The notes beneath the pieces were generated by a model that saw nothing but the letters and a program-made list of their open reading frames with translations, had not been told where the DNA came from and did not search any database. Position numbers and translations under genes: made by a program. 64,000 nucleotides of DNA from Allosaccharopolyspora coralli (GTDB lineage Bacteria > Actinomycetota > Actinomycetes > Mycobacteriales > Pseudonocardiaceae). The stretch lies in the NCBI RefSeq assembly GCF_009664835.1, contig NZ_CP045929.1, forward strand, positions 4,526,001 to 4,590,000, written 5' to 3'. Of this stretch, positions 25,093-35,073 are shown in pieces. Each line of letters starts with the position of its first letter. Position 1 is the stretch's first letter.

Positions 25093-26154
25093 TCACGCCG
25101 GGGTCGCCAGCAGTTCCGCCACGTTCCGGTCGATCTGCGGCATGTAGGTCGGCGCCGTGCCGAACAGGCCGAGATGCCCGCCGATGTCTTCGACCACACG
25201 CAACTCACTGCCCGGCACCAGTCGCTGTTCGGCCGCGCAGTCCCGCACGGGGAAGAACATGTCCTCGTCGATCGGCATGACGAAGGTCTTCGCAGTGATC
25301 CGGCCGAGCGCAGCGCCCAGATCCCCGCCGGTGAGCCGTGTGACGTCGCCACGCTGCCACTTCCACGCCATAGTCAGCAGCGCGTTCGGGTCCATCGCCC
25401 GGAAGTACGGCTGCAGGAAGCCGTCGAGGAACGCCCGCTGCGACTCGAAGTCCAGCCCGCGCCACGCCTCCTGCTTCCAGAACTCCGTCGAGAACCCCAT
25501 CACGCCCCACAAGCGCGCGTGCCTGCCGAGCCCGTCGGCGACGTCCTCGTGCGAGGCGTACTCGCCGTCCTTCCACCCGGCGTCGGAGGTGATCGCCTCC
25601 ATGAGCGTCTCCGTGTACAGGAAGTCGTGCGGGGTGTTCAACGCCGTCCCGGCGATCGGCGCCGCACGCCGAACCTTGTCCGGGAACCGAACCGCCCACT
25701 CGTAGGTCTGCTGCGCCCCCATCGACCCGCCGACGACGAGAGCCAGCCGCTCGATGCCGAAGTGCTCGCGCAGCAACCGTTCCTGAGCCACGACGTCGTC
25801 TTCGATGCGCACCCGCGGGAAGGCCGACATCGCGATTCCGGAGTTCGCGCCGTCGGCGTTGTGCGGCGAGGTCGACAAGCCGTTACCGATCTGGTTCACC
25901 ACGACGATGAAGTACCGCTCCGGGTCCAACGCGTGCCCGGCACCGATGTAGACGTCCCGCCAGATCTGGTGCGTGCCGGAGTACCAGGTCGTCACCAGAA
26001 TCGCGTTGTCCTTGGCGGCGTTGAGCTCACCGAAAGTGGCGAGAGCCAACCGACAGTCCGGTATGGAGCCGCCGTCGGCAAGATCGAGCGCGCCGACGCT
26101 GACGAGCTCGTACTCACCGTGGAACTCGGGTGTGTAGAAGGGATTGTCAATCAT
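25093..26154 (-). CDS. MetX-like alpha/beta hydrolase
   Basis: 353 aa of the homoserine-acetyltransferase-like hydrolase group. Nucleophile Ser144 in LVVGGSMGAQQTYEWAVRFP, acid in FVMPIDEDMFFP, catalytic His in VEDIGGHLGLFG. It differs from real actinobacterial MetX in the N-terminal half (LATFGELNAAKDNAILVTTWYSG), as in the esterase-like members. It is divergent from the rifampicin monooxygenase and has a good promoter overlapping the rifamycin-associated element. A role as an esterase acting on rifamycins, for instance removing the C25 acetyl, is only a hypothesis. Confidence 0.78.
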   Translation of the reverse strand: MIDNPFYTPEFHGEYELVSVGALDLADGGSIPDCRLALATFGELNAAKDNAILVTTWYSGTHQIWRDVYIGAGHALDPERYFIVVVNQIGNGLSTSPHNADGANSGIAMSAFPRVRIEDDVVAQERLLREHFGIERLALVVGGSMGAQQTYEWAVRFPDKVRRAAPIAGTALNTPHDFLYTETLMEAITSDAGWKDGEYASHEDVADGLGRHARLWGVMGFSTEFWKQEAWRGLDFESQRAFLDGFLQPYFRAMDPNALLTMAWKWQRGDVTRLTGGDLGAALGRITAKTFVMPIDEDMFFPVRDCAAEQRLVPGSELRVVEDIGGHLGLFGTAPTYMPQIDRNVAELLATPA

Positions 26155-26264
26155 CTCGGCCGACCGCCTCTCCGTGATCGTCCCGGACCTCGCCCTTCAG
26201 GCTCGGCGACGTGGCGAACCGGCGCCACCCGGAGAGCGGCTGACGGTGGTGAGAGGGCATCTAG

Positions 26265-27869
<1,605 letters not shown>

Positions 27870-27963
27870 TCACGAGTCTTGTGCCGTGCCGATGACAAGT
27901 CGAGCGCTCCGAAGTCGACACAGGTACCGGCGCCGACACGACGCCACGATCGAAGGAGTCATC

Positions 27964-28350
27964 ATGGCCATGTTGTTCCTCAACCTCCCGGTCAAAGACC
28001 TGCCCGCGTCCCGGGAGTTCTTCGGCAAGCTCGGCTTCGCGTTCAACGACGACTTCAGCGACGATCGCGCCGCTTCCCTGGTGCTGGGCAGCGACGCTCA
28101 CGTCATGCTCCTGACCGAGGAGTTCTTCGCCACGTTCACCGGCAAGTCACTGGCGGACGCCGCGAAGACCACCGAGATGATCGCCGCGATCGGGGTCGAC
28201 ACCAGGCAACGCGTCGACGAGATCGTGGACACCGCTCTCGCCGCAGGCGGTCAGGCATCGCAGGAGACCTCCGAGCAGGAAGGCATGTACGGGCGCAGTT
28301 TCCAGGACCTCGACGGACACCTGTGGGAAGTCGTGTACATGGGGAACTGA
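27964..28350 (+). CDS. VOC family protein (glyoxalase-like)
   Basis: 128 aa from ATG 27964, with GAAGGAG at a good distance. FLNLPVKDLPASREFFGKLGFAFND and the C-terminal FQDLDGHLWEVVYM are typical of the extradiol/bleomycin-resistance-like VOC subgroup. Substrate unknown. It lies 95 bp after rox and may be transcribed with it. Confidence 0.87.
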   Translation: MAMLFLNLPVKDLPASREFFGKLGFAFNDDFSDDRAASLVLGSDAHVMLLTEEFFATFTGKSLADAAKTTEMIAAIGVDTRQRVDEIVDTALAAGGQASQETSEQEGMYGRSFQDLDGHLWEVVYMGN

Positions 28351-28457
28351 GTCAGCCACCGGGCGGACAGCCGTGAGCGCTGCCCGCCCGGAGCGGCACC
28401 CGGCCCGAGAAGCACTCAGCAGTCTGAACGCCGCGACTTCCGAAGGTACCCTTGATC

Positions 28458-29535
28458 TCAACCGGTGTAAGCACGTGATCTTGGTGTAGGTATGTCGTCG
28501 GTGGAGTGTGGAAGGCCGACGAGGAGTGTCCGGGTGGGACAGCGCACGATGTTGACGGGCGGCGATCGGGAAGAGATCTCGCGCGGTATCGCCGAGGGCG
28601 TGGACCAGGCGGTGATCGCGGAGCGGATCGAGCGGAATCCCAGCGTGGTCAGCCGCGAGATCCGTCGCCATGGCGGCCGGGCGCATTACCGGGCCCAGGT
28701 AGCCGTACGACGGGCCACGTCGGCACGAGCGCGGCCGAAGATCCGCAAGCTGGATACAGATCCGGTGCTGCGTGAGGTGGTCACGACCAAGCTGCGGGAG
28801 GGCTGCTCGCCGGACCAGGTCGCGGGCCGGTTGCGGCACGAACGGCCGGGCCAGCAGGCTTGGCAGGTGTCTCACGAGGCGATCTACACCTGGATCTATG
28901 CGCTGCCCACCGGCGAACTGGCTCGTCAAGGCATCTGGCTGCGCTCGGGGCGTAGCCAGCGGCGCTCCCGTGGCCGGGCCCGCAGCTCGGGTGCGCGGAT
29001 CGTGGGTATGCGCTCGATCGAACAGCGCCCGGCCGAGGTCGCCGACCGCAGGGTGCCCGGACACTGGGAAGGGGATCTCGTGGTGGGCAAGGGCGGCAAA
29101 ACCGCCATGGCCACCCTGGTCGAGCGTACGTCGCGCTACACCTGCTGTGTGGCGCTGCCCGACGGCAGGCATGACGCCACCACGACCCACGACGCACTCC
29201 TGTCGAAGATCAACGACATGCCGTCGCATCTGCTCACCAGCCTGACCTGGGATCAGGGTTCGGAGATGGCACGCCACGCGGCGTTGTCGCTGGCCGCCGA
29301 CGTCGACATCTACTTCGCCCACCCGCACTCGCCGTGGGAACGCGGCACGAACGAGAACACCAACCGGCTGCTGCGCGAATACTTCCCCAAAGCAACCGAC
29401 ATCACCGACCACCAGTCCTACCTGGACACCATGGCCGAAGAACTCAACAACCGCCCCCGCCGTATACTCGACTACCGAACCCCAGCAGAAGTCTTCACCG
29501 AGCTCCTCACCAGCTCACTTGCTTCCACCGACTGA
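28458..29535 (+). mobile_element. IS30-family element
   Basis: Ends TCAACCGGTGTAAGCACGTGA (28458-28478) and, read inverted, TCAGTCGGTGGAAGCAAGTGA (29535-29515): 16 of 21 positions identical. The transposase stop codon is inside the right end. I find no clear target duplication. Confidence 0.8.
28492..29535 (+). CDS. IS30-family transposase
   Basis: 347 aa. N-terminal HTH (REEISRGIAEGVDQAVIAERIERNPSVVSREIRRHGG), then the IS30 DDE core: Asp in GHWEGDLVVGKG, Asp in LTSLTWDQGSEM and Glu in SPWERGTNENTNRLLREYFPK. Full length, apparently intact. Confidence 0.95.
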   Translation: MSSVECGRPTRSVRVGQRTMLTGGDREEISRGIAEGVDQAVIAERIERNPSVVSREIRRHGGRAHYRAQVAVRRATSARARPKIRKLDTDPVLREVVTTKLREGCSPDQVAGRLRHERPGQQAWQVSHEAIYTWIYALPTGELARQGIWLRSGRSQRRSRGRARSSGARIVGMRSIEQRPAEVADRRVPGHWEGDLVVGKGGKTAMATLVERTSRYTCCVALPDGRHDATTTHDALLSKINDMPSHLLTSLTWDQGSEMARHAALSLAADVDIYFAHPHSPWERGTNENTNRLLREYFPKATDITDHQSYLDTMAEELNNRPRRILDYRTPAEVFTELLTSSLASTD

Positions 29536-29603
29536 CACTAGAGGGCCGTGGCGTTTTCGGACAGGCAGCCAACTAAAATCGCTCCTTCGAGGGAAGGTTG
29601 TCT

Positions 29604-29897
29604 GTGTCTGGAACGAAGCGTCGGTCGTATTCTCCCGAGTTTCGGGATGAAGCGGCGAAGATGGTGACCGAGACCGGTCGTACGGTGGCCGAGGTTGCTC
29701 GCGAGCTCGGGTTGAATCAGCAGACCCTGCGGAACTGGGTGAACGCGTACGAGGCCGCGCACGATGCTCCGGAGCCGTCGTTGAGCGTGTCCGAGCGTGC
29801 GCGACTGCGTGAGCTGGAAGAAGAGAATCGTCAGCTGCGCATGAAGACGGAATTTCTGGGAAAAGCAGCCGCCTTCTTTGCCAGCGAGTATCGGTGA
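29604..29897 (+). CDS. IS3-family transposase OrfA
   Basis: 97 aa from GTG 29604 (GGGAAGG six bases upstream). HTH_Tnp_1 domain: RRSYSPEFRDEAAKMV...TVAEVARELGLNQQTLRNWV, followed by a leucine-zipper-like ERARLRELEEENRQLRMKTEFLGKA. DNA-binding subunit of the IS3 transposase. Confidence 0.92.
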   Translation: MSGTKRRSYSPEFRDEAAKMVTETGRTVAEVARELGLNQQTLRNWVNAYEAAHDAPEPSLSVSERARLRELEEENRQLRMKTEFLGKAAAFFASEYR

Positions 29898-30796
29898 GCC
29901 AGCGGTACGCGTTCATCGCTGCAGAGAAGGACACCACGGACGAACACGGCGTGAAGAGCTACACCGTGGAGAACATGTGTGCCTGGCTCAACGTGTCGAA
30001 ATCTGGATTCTACGACTGGCTGTCGCGACCCGAGTCGGACACCGACCGGCGCCGTCGCTACCTGGGCACGTTGATCAAGAAGTGTTTCGACGACTCCGAT
30101 GGCACCTACGGCCACCGGCGCATCCACGCGTGGCTGGCCCGCTGCGGAGAGCCGGCCACGCCGGAGCTCGTGCGCAGCATCATGCGGGATCAGCAGCTCG
30201 TCCCCTGCCAGCCTCGGCCCTGGCGCCCGAGCCTGACCCAGGCGAGCACGCACGTGCTGCCGGACCTGCTCAAACGTGACTTCACCGCCCGTGAGCCGGG
30301 CGAGAAATTGGTTGGCGACATCACCTATATCCCGACCGGACAGGGATGGGTGTATCTGGCCACGGTCATCGACTGTTATTCGAAAGCCGTCGTCGGATGG
30401 GCCATCGACGACCACTACCGCACACCACTTATCGAGAAGGCGATCCACATGGCTGCCCGCAACCACACCCTTCCCGCCCGCGCGATTTTCCATTCAGACA
30501 GGGGCAGCAACTACACGTCCGCCGACTTCGCGATGACGCTACGCTCGCTCGGCATCCGACAATCCGTCGGACGCACCGGGATATGCTTCGATAACGCCAT
30601 GGCCGAATCCTTCTTCGCCACCCTGAAAAATGAACGCGTTCATCGAGTTACCTACCTCACCAAAGACCACGCCAAGGCTGACATTGCTTCCTATATCGAG
30701 CTTCGATACAATCACCGCAGGCTCCATTCCGCTATCGGATACAAGGCCCCGAACGAAGCCCATGCCGAGTACTACAACCATGCGAACGCGGCATAA
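29894..30796 (+). CDS. IS3-family transposase OrfB
   Basis: 300 aa. HTH_21 region (YGHRRIHAWLAR) and rve integrase core: Asp in LVGDITYIPTGQGW, Asp in AIFHSDRGSNYTS, and Glu in DNAMAESFFATLKNE. The start GTG overlaps the orfA stop as GTGA, so the two proteins are coupled; fusion by frameshift is possible but not evident. Confidence 0.94.
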   Translation: MSQRYAFIAAEKDTTDEHGVKSYTVENMCAWLNVSKSGFYDWLSRPESDTDRRRRYLGTLIKKCFDDSDGTYGHRRIHAWLARCGEPATPELVRSIMRDQQLVPCQPRPWRPSLTQASTHVLPDLLKRDFTAREPGEKLVGDITYIPTGQGWVYLATVIDCYSKAVVGWAIDDHYRTPLIEKAIHMAARNHTLPARAIFHSDRGSNYTSADFAMTLRSLGIRQSVGRTGICFDNAMAESFFATLKNERVHRVTYLTKDHAKADIASYIELRYNHRRLHSAIGYKAPNEAHAEYYNHANAA

Positions 30797-30851
30797 AATA
30801 ACCCACTAACAAGCCGTCCGAAAACAGGCCGGCCCCTCACACCGCCACCCG

Positions 30852-31484
30852 TTGACGAACAAGGCTGATTTCAAAAAGGACCTCGACGCCTACCGTGCGG
30901 TGCGAAACGAGTTCCGAGTCGTGGAGATTCCGGATCTGCAGTACCTCATGATCGACGGCCACGGAGACCCCAACACGTCGCCGACGTTCACACACGCGGT
31001 CGAAGCGCTCTATCCGGTGGCATACAAGCTGAAGTTCGCCAGCAAACGCGAACTCGGCCGCGACTACGTGGTGATGCCACTCGAAGGACTGTGGTGGGCC
31101 GAGGACATGGACGCCTTCACCACGTCCCGGGACAAGTCACGCTGGGACTGGACGCTCATGATCATGGTGCCGGACTGGATCGAGGACGACCTCGTCGACA
31201 CCGCTGTTCGGCAAGCCGGGGCGAGAAACCCCCCGGAGAGACTGGGCGACATCCTCCTCGCACCTCTGTCCGAGGGGCTCTGCGTGCAGACGTTGCACAT
31301 CGGCTCCTACGACGACGAGGCCGAGCTGCTCGCGCGGATGCACCAGGAATTCCTCCCGCGACACGGGCTGACGATGACCGGCAAGCACCACGAGATCTAT
31401 CTCAGCAACAGCCGCAGAGTCGCCGCCGACAAGCTCCGCACGATCCTGCGTCAGCCCGTTCGGACAGCCCGCGCGGAAACGTGA
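30852..31484 (+). CDS. GyrI-like domain protein
   Basis: 210 aa from TTG 30852. The start TNKADFKKDLDAYRAV and DLQYLMIDGHGDPNTSPTF...YPVAYKLKFA are typical of GyrI-like small-molecule-binding proteins of the SHS2 fold, some of which hydrolyse cyclopropanoid toxins. HIGSYDDEAELLARMHQEF is the C-terminal repeat unit. The IS3 element ends 12 bp upstream, and no ribosome site remains, so expression may now depend on the IS or be lost. Confidence 0.78.
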   Translation: MTNKADFKKDLDAYRAVRNEFRVVEIPDLQYLMIDGHGDPNTSPTFTHAVEALYPVAYKLKFASKRELGRDYVVMPLEGLWWAEDMDAFTTSRDKSRWDWTLMIMVPDWIEDDLVDTAVRQAGARNPPERLGDILLAPLSEGLCVQTLHIGSYDDEAELLARMHQEFLPRHGLTMTGKHHEIYLSNSRRVAADKLRTILRQPVRTARAET

Positions 31485-31577
31485 TCGACGGTCGTGAACC
31501 GGCAAGCCGTTGGTTGTAGTCAGCTCGCCGACCGGCCTGTAGCCAGGGGGTTGTCCGAGGTGGAGGTGGTCTCGGAC

Positions 31578-31781
31578 TCAGGCGTCGACGGCGGTGCCGC
31601 AGATGCCGCAGACCTCGAGTCGGCGGCGCTTCCAGCGTGCGACCGGGACGAAGAACACCGTGAACTGCTTGAACTTCCGCACGCGGGTCCACTGCGTCGT
31701 GTTGTGGCATCGCGGGCAGTTCCGCATCCCTCCGGGGCCGAGGGGCTGCTGCTTGGTGCCGAGGCCGAAAATGAAGATCAC
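31578..31781 (-). CDS. Zinc-ribbon protein
   Basis: 67 aa from GTG 31781. MIFIFGLGTKQQPLG is followed by CPRCHN and CGICG, a pair of CxxC knuckles 34 residues apart, and the FFVPVARWKRR stretch seen in actinobacterial zinc-ribbon proteins. Metal binding is likely; role unknown. Confidence 0.75.
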   Translation of the reverse strand: MIFIFGLGTKQQPLGPGGMRNCPRCHNTTQWTRVRKFKQFTVFFVPVARWKRRRLEVCGICGTAVDA

Positions 31782-31966
31782 GACGCCAGCGTAGGCAGCG
31801 ATTCACCGCGGCCGCCATCGGTGCGCGACACTCGTGCGCGCCGGCGACCGGGTTCCCCGACCGACGGCTCGGGCCGGTGACCCACCGGTTCTCCGCGGGT
31901 GTCCAGTAGCGTCCGACGACCAGGCTCTCCCATTGCCGACCCAGCTCCACCTCCCGGAGGAGGGAG

Positions 31967-32719
31967 ATGACCGAGTTTGCGCACTCCCTCGCCGTTCGTC
32001 AGCTCGCCGACTACCGGGCCGGGACACCGGGCACGTTCTTCTCCGATCCGAAGCGGCCACCTCTCGACCTCGACGCCGCCTACCGGGTTCAGGACGAGGT
32101 GGCGGCGCTGCGCGCGCCAGCGGAGAACGTCGTCGGCTATAAGGTCGGCTGCACCGGACCAGGGACGCGGGCGCAGTTCGGGTTGGACGAGCCGATCCGG
32201 GGGCTGCTCTACGACAGCGAGCTGCACGACTCCGGGTGCGAGCTCTCCCATCAGAACTACGCCGACCTGGCGATCGAGGGAGAGGCGGCGGTGCGCCTGG
32301 GCGACGACGGCCGGATCAAGCAGGTGTTTCCGATTCTCGAGCTGCACAACTACGTCTTCCGCGGCCACCCTCCGTCGTTGCCCGAGCTGGCAGCGAACAA
32401 CGGCCTGAACGCCGGCGTCGTGCTGCCTCCTCCGCCAGTCGCGCTGTCCTGGCGCGGGGACGAGCCGCTACCGTGGCGATTGACGGTGGGAATCGACGGC
32501 GTGCGCGTCGACGACGGGCCCATGGACGGCGTCCCGGGAGGGCCGGGCGGGTCGCTGTGCTGGCTGCGACAGCACCTGGCCGACCGCGAACAGACTCTCC
32601 GCCCCGGGCAGCTGATCCTCACTGGCACACCGCTGGGACTGATACCGGTACGACCCGGCCAGCACGTACGCGTCACGGCCGAGCACCTCGGTGCCGTGGA
32701 GGCAACGATCGTCCCCTGA
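31967..32719 (+). CDS. 2-keto-4-pentenoate hydratase/FAH-family protein
   Basis: 250 aa from ATG 31967 with GGAGGAGGGAG upstream. FAH fold: VVGYKVGCTGPGTRAQFG, then AIEGEAAVRL with the metal-binding Glu, PILELHNYVF with a second acidic ligand, and LILTGTPLGLIPVRPGQ, the GTPxG motif. Members hydrate or cleave 2-oxo acids in aromatic breakdown. No pathway partner is adjacent, so the substrate is open. Confidence 0.82.
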   Translation: MTEFAHSLAVRQLADYRAGTPGTFFSDPKRPPLDLDAAYRVQDEVAALRAPAENVVGYKVGCTGPGTRAQFGLDEPIRGLLYDSELHDSGCELSHQNYADLAIEGEAAVRLGDDGRIKQVFPILELHNYVFRGHPPSLPELAANNGLNAGVVLPPPPVALSWRGDEPLPWRLTVGIDGVRVDDGPMDGVPGGPGGSLCWLRQHLADREQTLRPGQLILTGTPLGLIPVRPGQHVRVTAEHLGAVEATIVP

Positions 32720-32931
32720 ACCCGCTCGGCGCCCAGTGGACAGCGATCCGCTCCGGCCAGTGCCGGTGACCGCGCGGGCCGAGGAGCTGCGCGGCGCACG
32801 TTCCATGCGGCGTGGCGAGCGGAACGGCGGTACATGCACGTGGCCGAGACCGTTCGGAGAGATCCAGCGCGGACCCAACTCACCCGCCACTTTTGAGCGC
32901 TACTGAGACCCCAACTGAGACTCCCCGACAT

Positions 32932-32969
32932 GAAAATGGCCCCTGTCGGACGCGACAGGGGCCATTTTC
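32932..32969 (-). terminator. Intrinsic terminator of the tRNA cluster
   Basis: A 17-bp perfect stem (GAAAATGGCCCCTGTCG with its complement, loop GACG) lies 14 bp past tRNA-Phe. A-rich/T-rich ends on both sides let it work in either direction. Confidence 0.9.
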
Positions 32970-32983
32970 GCAGTTCGGGGACG

Positions 32984-33057
32984 TGGCCAGGGGCGGGGTC
33001 GAACCGCCGACCTTCCGCTTTTCAGGCGGACGCTCGTACCAACTGAGCTACCTGGCC
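32984..33057 (-). tRNA. tRNA-Phe (GAA)
   Basis: 74 nt. Acceptor stem GGCCAGG/CCTGGCC, anticodon loop CTGAAAA between TCCGC and GCGGA, T arm with GGTTCGACC. Discriminator A and no encoded CCA. Last of three tRNAs read on the minus strand. Confidence 0.95.
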
Positions 33058-33087
33058 ATAAACGCCCGGCTCGAAAGCCAGGCGTCG

Positions 33088-33164
33088 TGGCGACCCAGAC
33101 GGGACTCGAACCCGCGACCTCCGCCGTGACAGGGCGGCGCGCTAACCTACTGCGCCACTGGGCC
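33088..33164 (-). tRNA. tRNA-Asp (GTC)
   Basis: 77 nt including an encoded CCA. Acceptor GGCCCAG/CTGGGTC, anticodon loop CTGTCAC in a CCGCC/GGCGG stem, T arm with GGTTCGAGTCC. Confidence 0.95.
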
Positions 33165-33180
33165 ATCTTGTGTTGTTGCG

Positions 33181-33253
33181 TACCCCCAACGGGATTCGAA
33201 CCCGCGCTACCGCCTTGAAAGGGCGGCGTCCTAGGCCGCTAGACGATGGGGGC
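33181..33253 (-). tRNA. tRNA-Glu (TTC)
   Basis: 73 nt. Acceptor GCCCCCA/TGGGGGT, anticodon loop CTTTCAA in a CCGCC/GGCGG stem, T arm GGTTCGAATCC. No encoded CCA. First of the Glu-Asp-Phe cluster, an order common in actinobacteria. Confidence 0.95.
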
Positions 33254-33553
33254 TCGGCCGATCATTCAACCGCACCCGGCCTTGCCTCCAACCGGTGTCG
33301 TTGCGCCCCGTTCGGAGTGATTAGAGCTTACGACACGAACTCAAGCGCGTTGCACCCGGGGGGTCCTATCGCAACCGGGAGCCACACGTCTCTGAAGGTA
33401 ACGACTTGACCTGCACTTTCATTCCGCCACAGGGAGGACAGCGAACTGTCGGCGACTCGACGGCCGCGATCGCAGGCGCGAACAGGCGGCGGCGACGCAC
33501 TGCCGCGCCGTCAGACGCGGCGCCACTGTGCTCCGCGGGCCGAGAAAGCGCGA
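33254..33553 (-). promoter_or_regulatory. Upstream region of the tRNA cluster
   Basis: 300 bp without a gene. On the minus strand TAAGCT (33330-33325) fits a -10 box 72 nt before tRNA-Glu and is the best promoter candidate; a matching -35 is not clear. Confidence 0.35.
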
Positions 33554-33793
33554 TCACCGGGAAACCGGGGCTTCTCCGTCCTCGTCGCCGGACAGGCCGA
33601 GCATGTCCAGCAACATCTTGCAGTCGTCCACGTCCCGCGCTCCACGCGCGACCGCGATCCGCGCCCGGTGGACCTGCTCCGGTGTGATGCGGGCAGGCTC
33701 GCCGTTGCGCGGCGCCGGAACTTCCCCGGACGAACGCGTCGCCGCGCCGTCCTGCTGCCACAGGAACTGTCGTACGTCGAGCGACCCGTCCAT
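33554..33793 (-). CDS. Small conserved actinobacterial protein
   Basis: 79 aa from ATG 33793, with a strong GGGGAGG seven bases upstream. MDGSLDVRQFLWQQDG, then RITPEQVHRARIAVARGARDVDDCKMLLDMLGL, a helical C-terminus. No known domain; the ribosome site and codon use support a real gene. Confidence 0.6.
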   Translation of the reverse strand: MDGSLDVRQFLWQQDGAATRSSGEVPAPRNGEPARITPEQVHRARIAVARGARDVDDCKMLLDMLGLSGDEDGEAPVSR

Positions 33794-34141
33794 GGTGCCT
33801 CCCCGACTCGGGTTGTCGGCCGCGAGGCTATCCACGCGCGTCGACACCGTGCAGCCCCCCAGAGAGTGATTCAAGAACAACTCACGGTAATCATTCCAGG
33901 CCGCGAGATCGCCCTGACGTCCGTCCAGTCACGGCGCGCCCGCTCCGACCACCGAGCCGAACGTCCGCAGTGGAACGAGACGCGACGCGACCCCGACGAG
34001 CGGTGGCCCACAGTGGCCGGGTGACCTCGCGCACCCACAGCCGGGTGGCCCGACCTCGAGGCTGGATTACTGGATGGACACCAACTGTTCACATTTTCCC
34101 GGTGTTCCCTCCCCAAAACCCGTTCGCCATGCCACAATCGT

Positions 34142-34217
34142 GGTGCTGACACCCCCCAGGTCAGCACCTGTGGAGATCCCCTCCGGCCCCCGTGTCACTC
34201 CCCCTGACGCGGGGGCC
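34142..34217 (+). ncRNA. Probable 6C small RNA
   Basis: Two adjacent hairpins with C-rich loops. Hairpin 1: GGTGCTGAC, loop with CCCCCC, GTCAGCACC (34142-34168). Hairpin 2: 12-bp GC stem (34185-34196/34206-34217, one mismatch) with loop ACTCCCCCT. Paired stem-loops each holding a run of C is the hallmark of the actinobacterial 6C RNA class. It lies alone in a 517-bp gap, with no nearby gene end needing a terminator. Exact ends are not determined. Confidence 0.65.
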
Positions 34218-34298
34218 TTCCACGTTCGTCGCCGACTTTCCCCGCGACACGCGAACGTGACAGCAGCCACAGGGCCGTGCACGCCGCAATCGAACCGT

Positions 34299-34304
34299 TA
34301 TCGT
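34299..34304 (+). promoter_or_regulatory. -10 box of a leaderless promoter
   Basis: TATCGT fits TANNNT, ending 6 nt before GTG 34311, with no ribosome-binding site. Confidence 0.45.
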
Positions 34305-34310
34305 GTGCCG

Positions 34311-34901
34311 GTGGCTCTAGGACGAAAGATCGGACGACGGCAGCGCCCCGAATCTGCCGCTACCGAACAGGCTCCCGCGCAGCCGGACCACGAGCTCGAC
34401 TCGTATCTCGCGGCCCTCACCCCCGAAGGGGACGTCGAGACCACGGGCACCGGTCGCCAGTTCGGCAGCTCGCAGGTCCACCAAGTTCGGTTGCCGCTGA
34501 TGGCGAACGAGAAGCTCAACGCGCTCGCCGCCCGCAAGGGCACTTCGCCCGCGGCGCTCGTGCGGGACTGGGTGATGCACCACCTCGAGGCGCACCCCGA
34601 TCCCGAGCCGCAGGGCGGCCCACAGTGGCCGCAAGAGCAGCCGGAACCGGCGCAGCACTTCGGTGCGGCCAGGGACGCCGACCATGACTCGGCGCAGCAC
34701 TTCGGTGGCCAGTTCCCGGGCGCCGACGGGCGCGCCGGAGACCCGCACGCTCAGGCGTTCCCCGGACCTCAGGCGGGTAAGCACTCCCCGCAGCCGTTCG
34801 GGCAGCAGGACCCACAGTTTCCGGCCGACCCGTACGCGGGCGCAGGCGAGGAGACCGACAACGAAATCACGATGCCGCGGGGTCAGGGCTACTACGCCTG
34901 A
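34311..34901 (+). CDS. RHH-like DNA-binding domain protein with low-complexity tail
   Basis: 196 aa from GTG 34311. A basic start (LGRKIGRRQRPE) leads to QVHQVRLPLMANEKLNALAARKGTSPAALVRDWVMHHLEAH, about residues 63-103, whose strand-helix-helix pattern resembles a ribbon-helix-helix fold. The rest is Gln/Pro/Gly/His-rich with AQHFG repeated twice. Possibly a small regulator; family not recognised with certainty. Confidence 0.6.
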   Translation: MALGRKIGRRQRPESAATEQAPAQPDHELDSYLAALTPEGDVETTGTGRQFGSSQVHQVRLPLMANEKLNALAARKGTSPAALVRDWVMHHLEAHPDPEPQGGPQWPQEQPEPAQHFGAARDADHDSAQHFGGQFPGADGRAGDPHAQAFPGPQAGKHSPQPFGQQDPQFPADPYAGAGEETDNEITMPRGQGYYA

Positions 34902-35073
34902 CCCGGGCTCCCCACCGTCTGCCGGCGAAGACGTACCCCCGACCGTCTTCGCCGGCAGATTTGTCTCTCACGAGCGCGCAGTGCACTGCTCGGCAGTTGC
35001 GTAACCGAACCTCCCCGCACGCCTGACTGCGGGCCGACATCGGCCACAACTCGCGCAGCCACCACGGAGCGGT

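Larger units (their letters stand above)
29539..30839 (+). mobile_element. IS3-family element
   Basis: Imperfect terminal repeats, both with GTTTTCGGAC at the same distance from the end (left 29539, right 30839). Flanked by CAC at 29536-29538 and 30840-30842, a 3-bp target duplication. It has landed 3 bp from the right end of the IS30 element. Confidence 0.85.

Noticed and set aside
28458-30839. IS30 plus IS3 as a composite transposon
   Set aside because: The elements belong to different families, have unrelated ends and carry no cargo between them. Independent insertions explain the layout.
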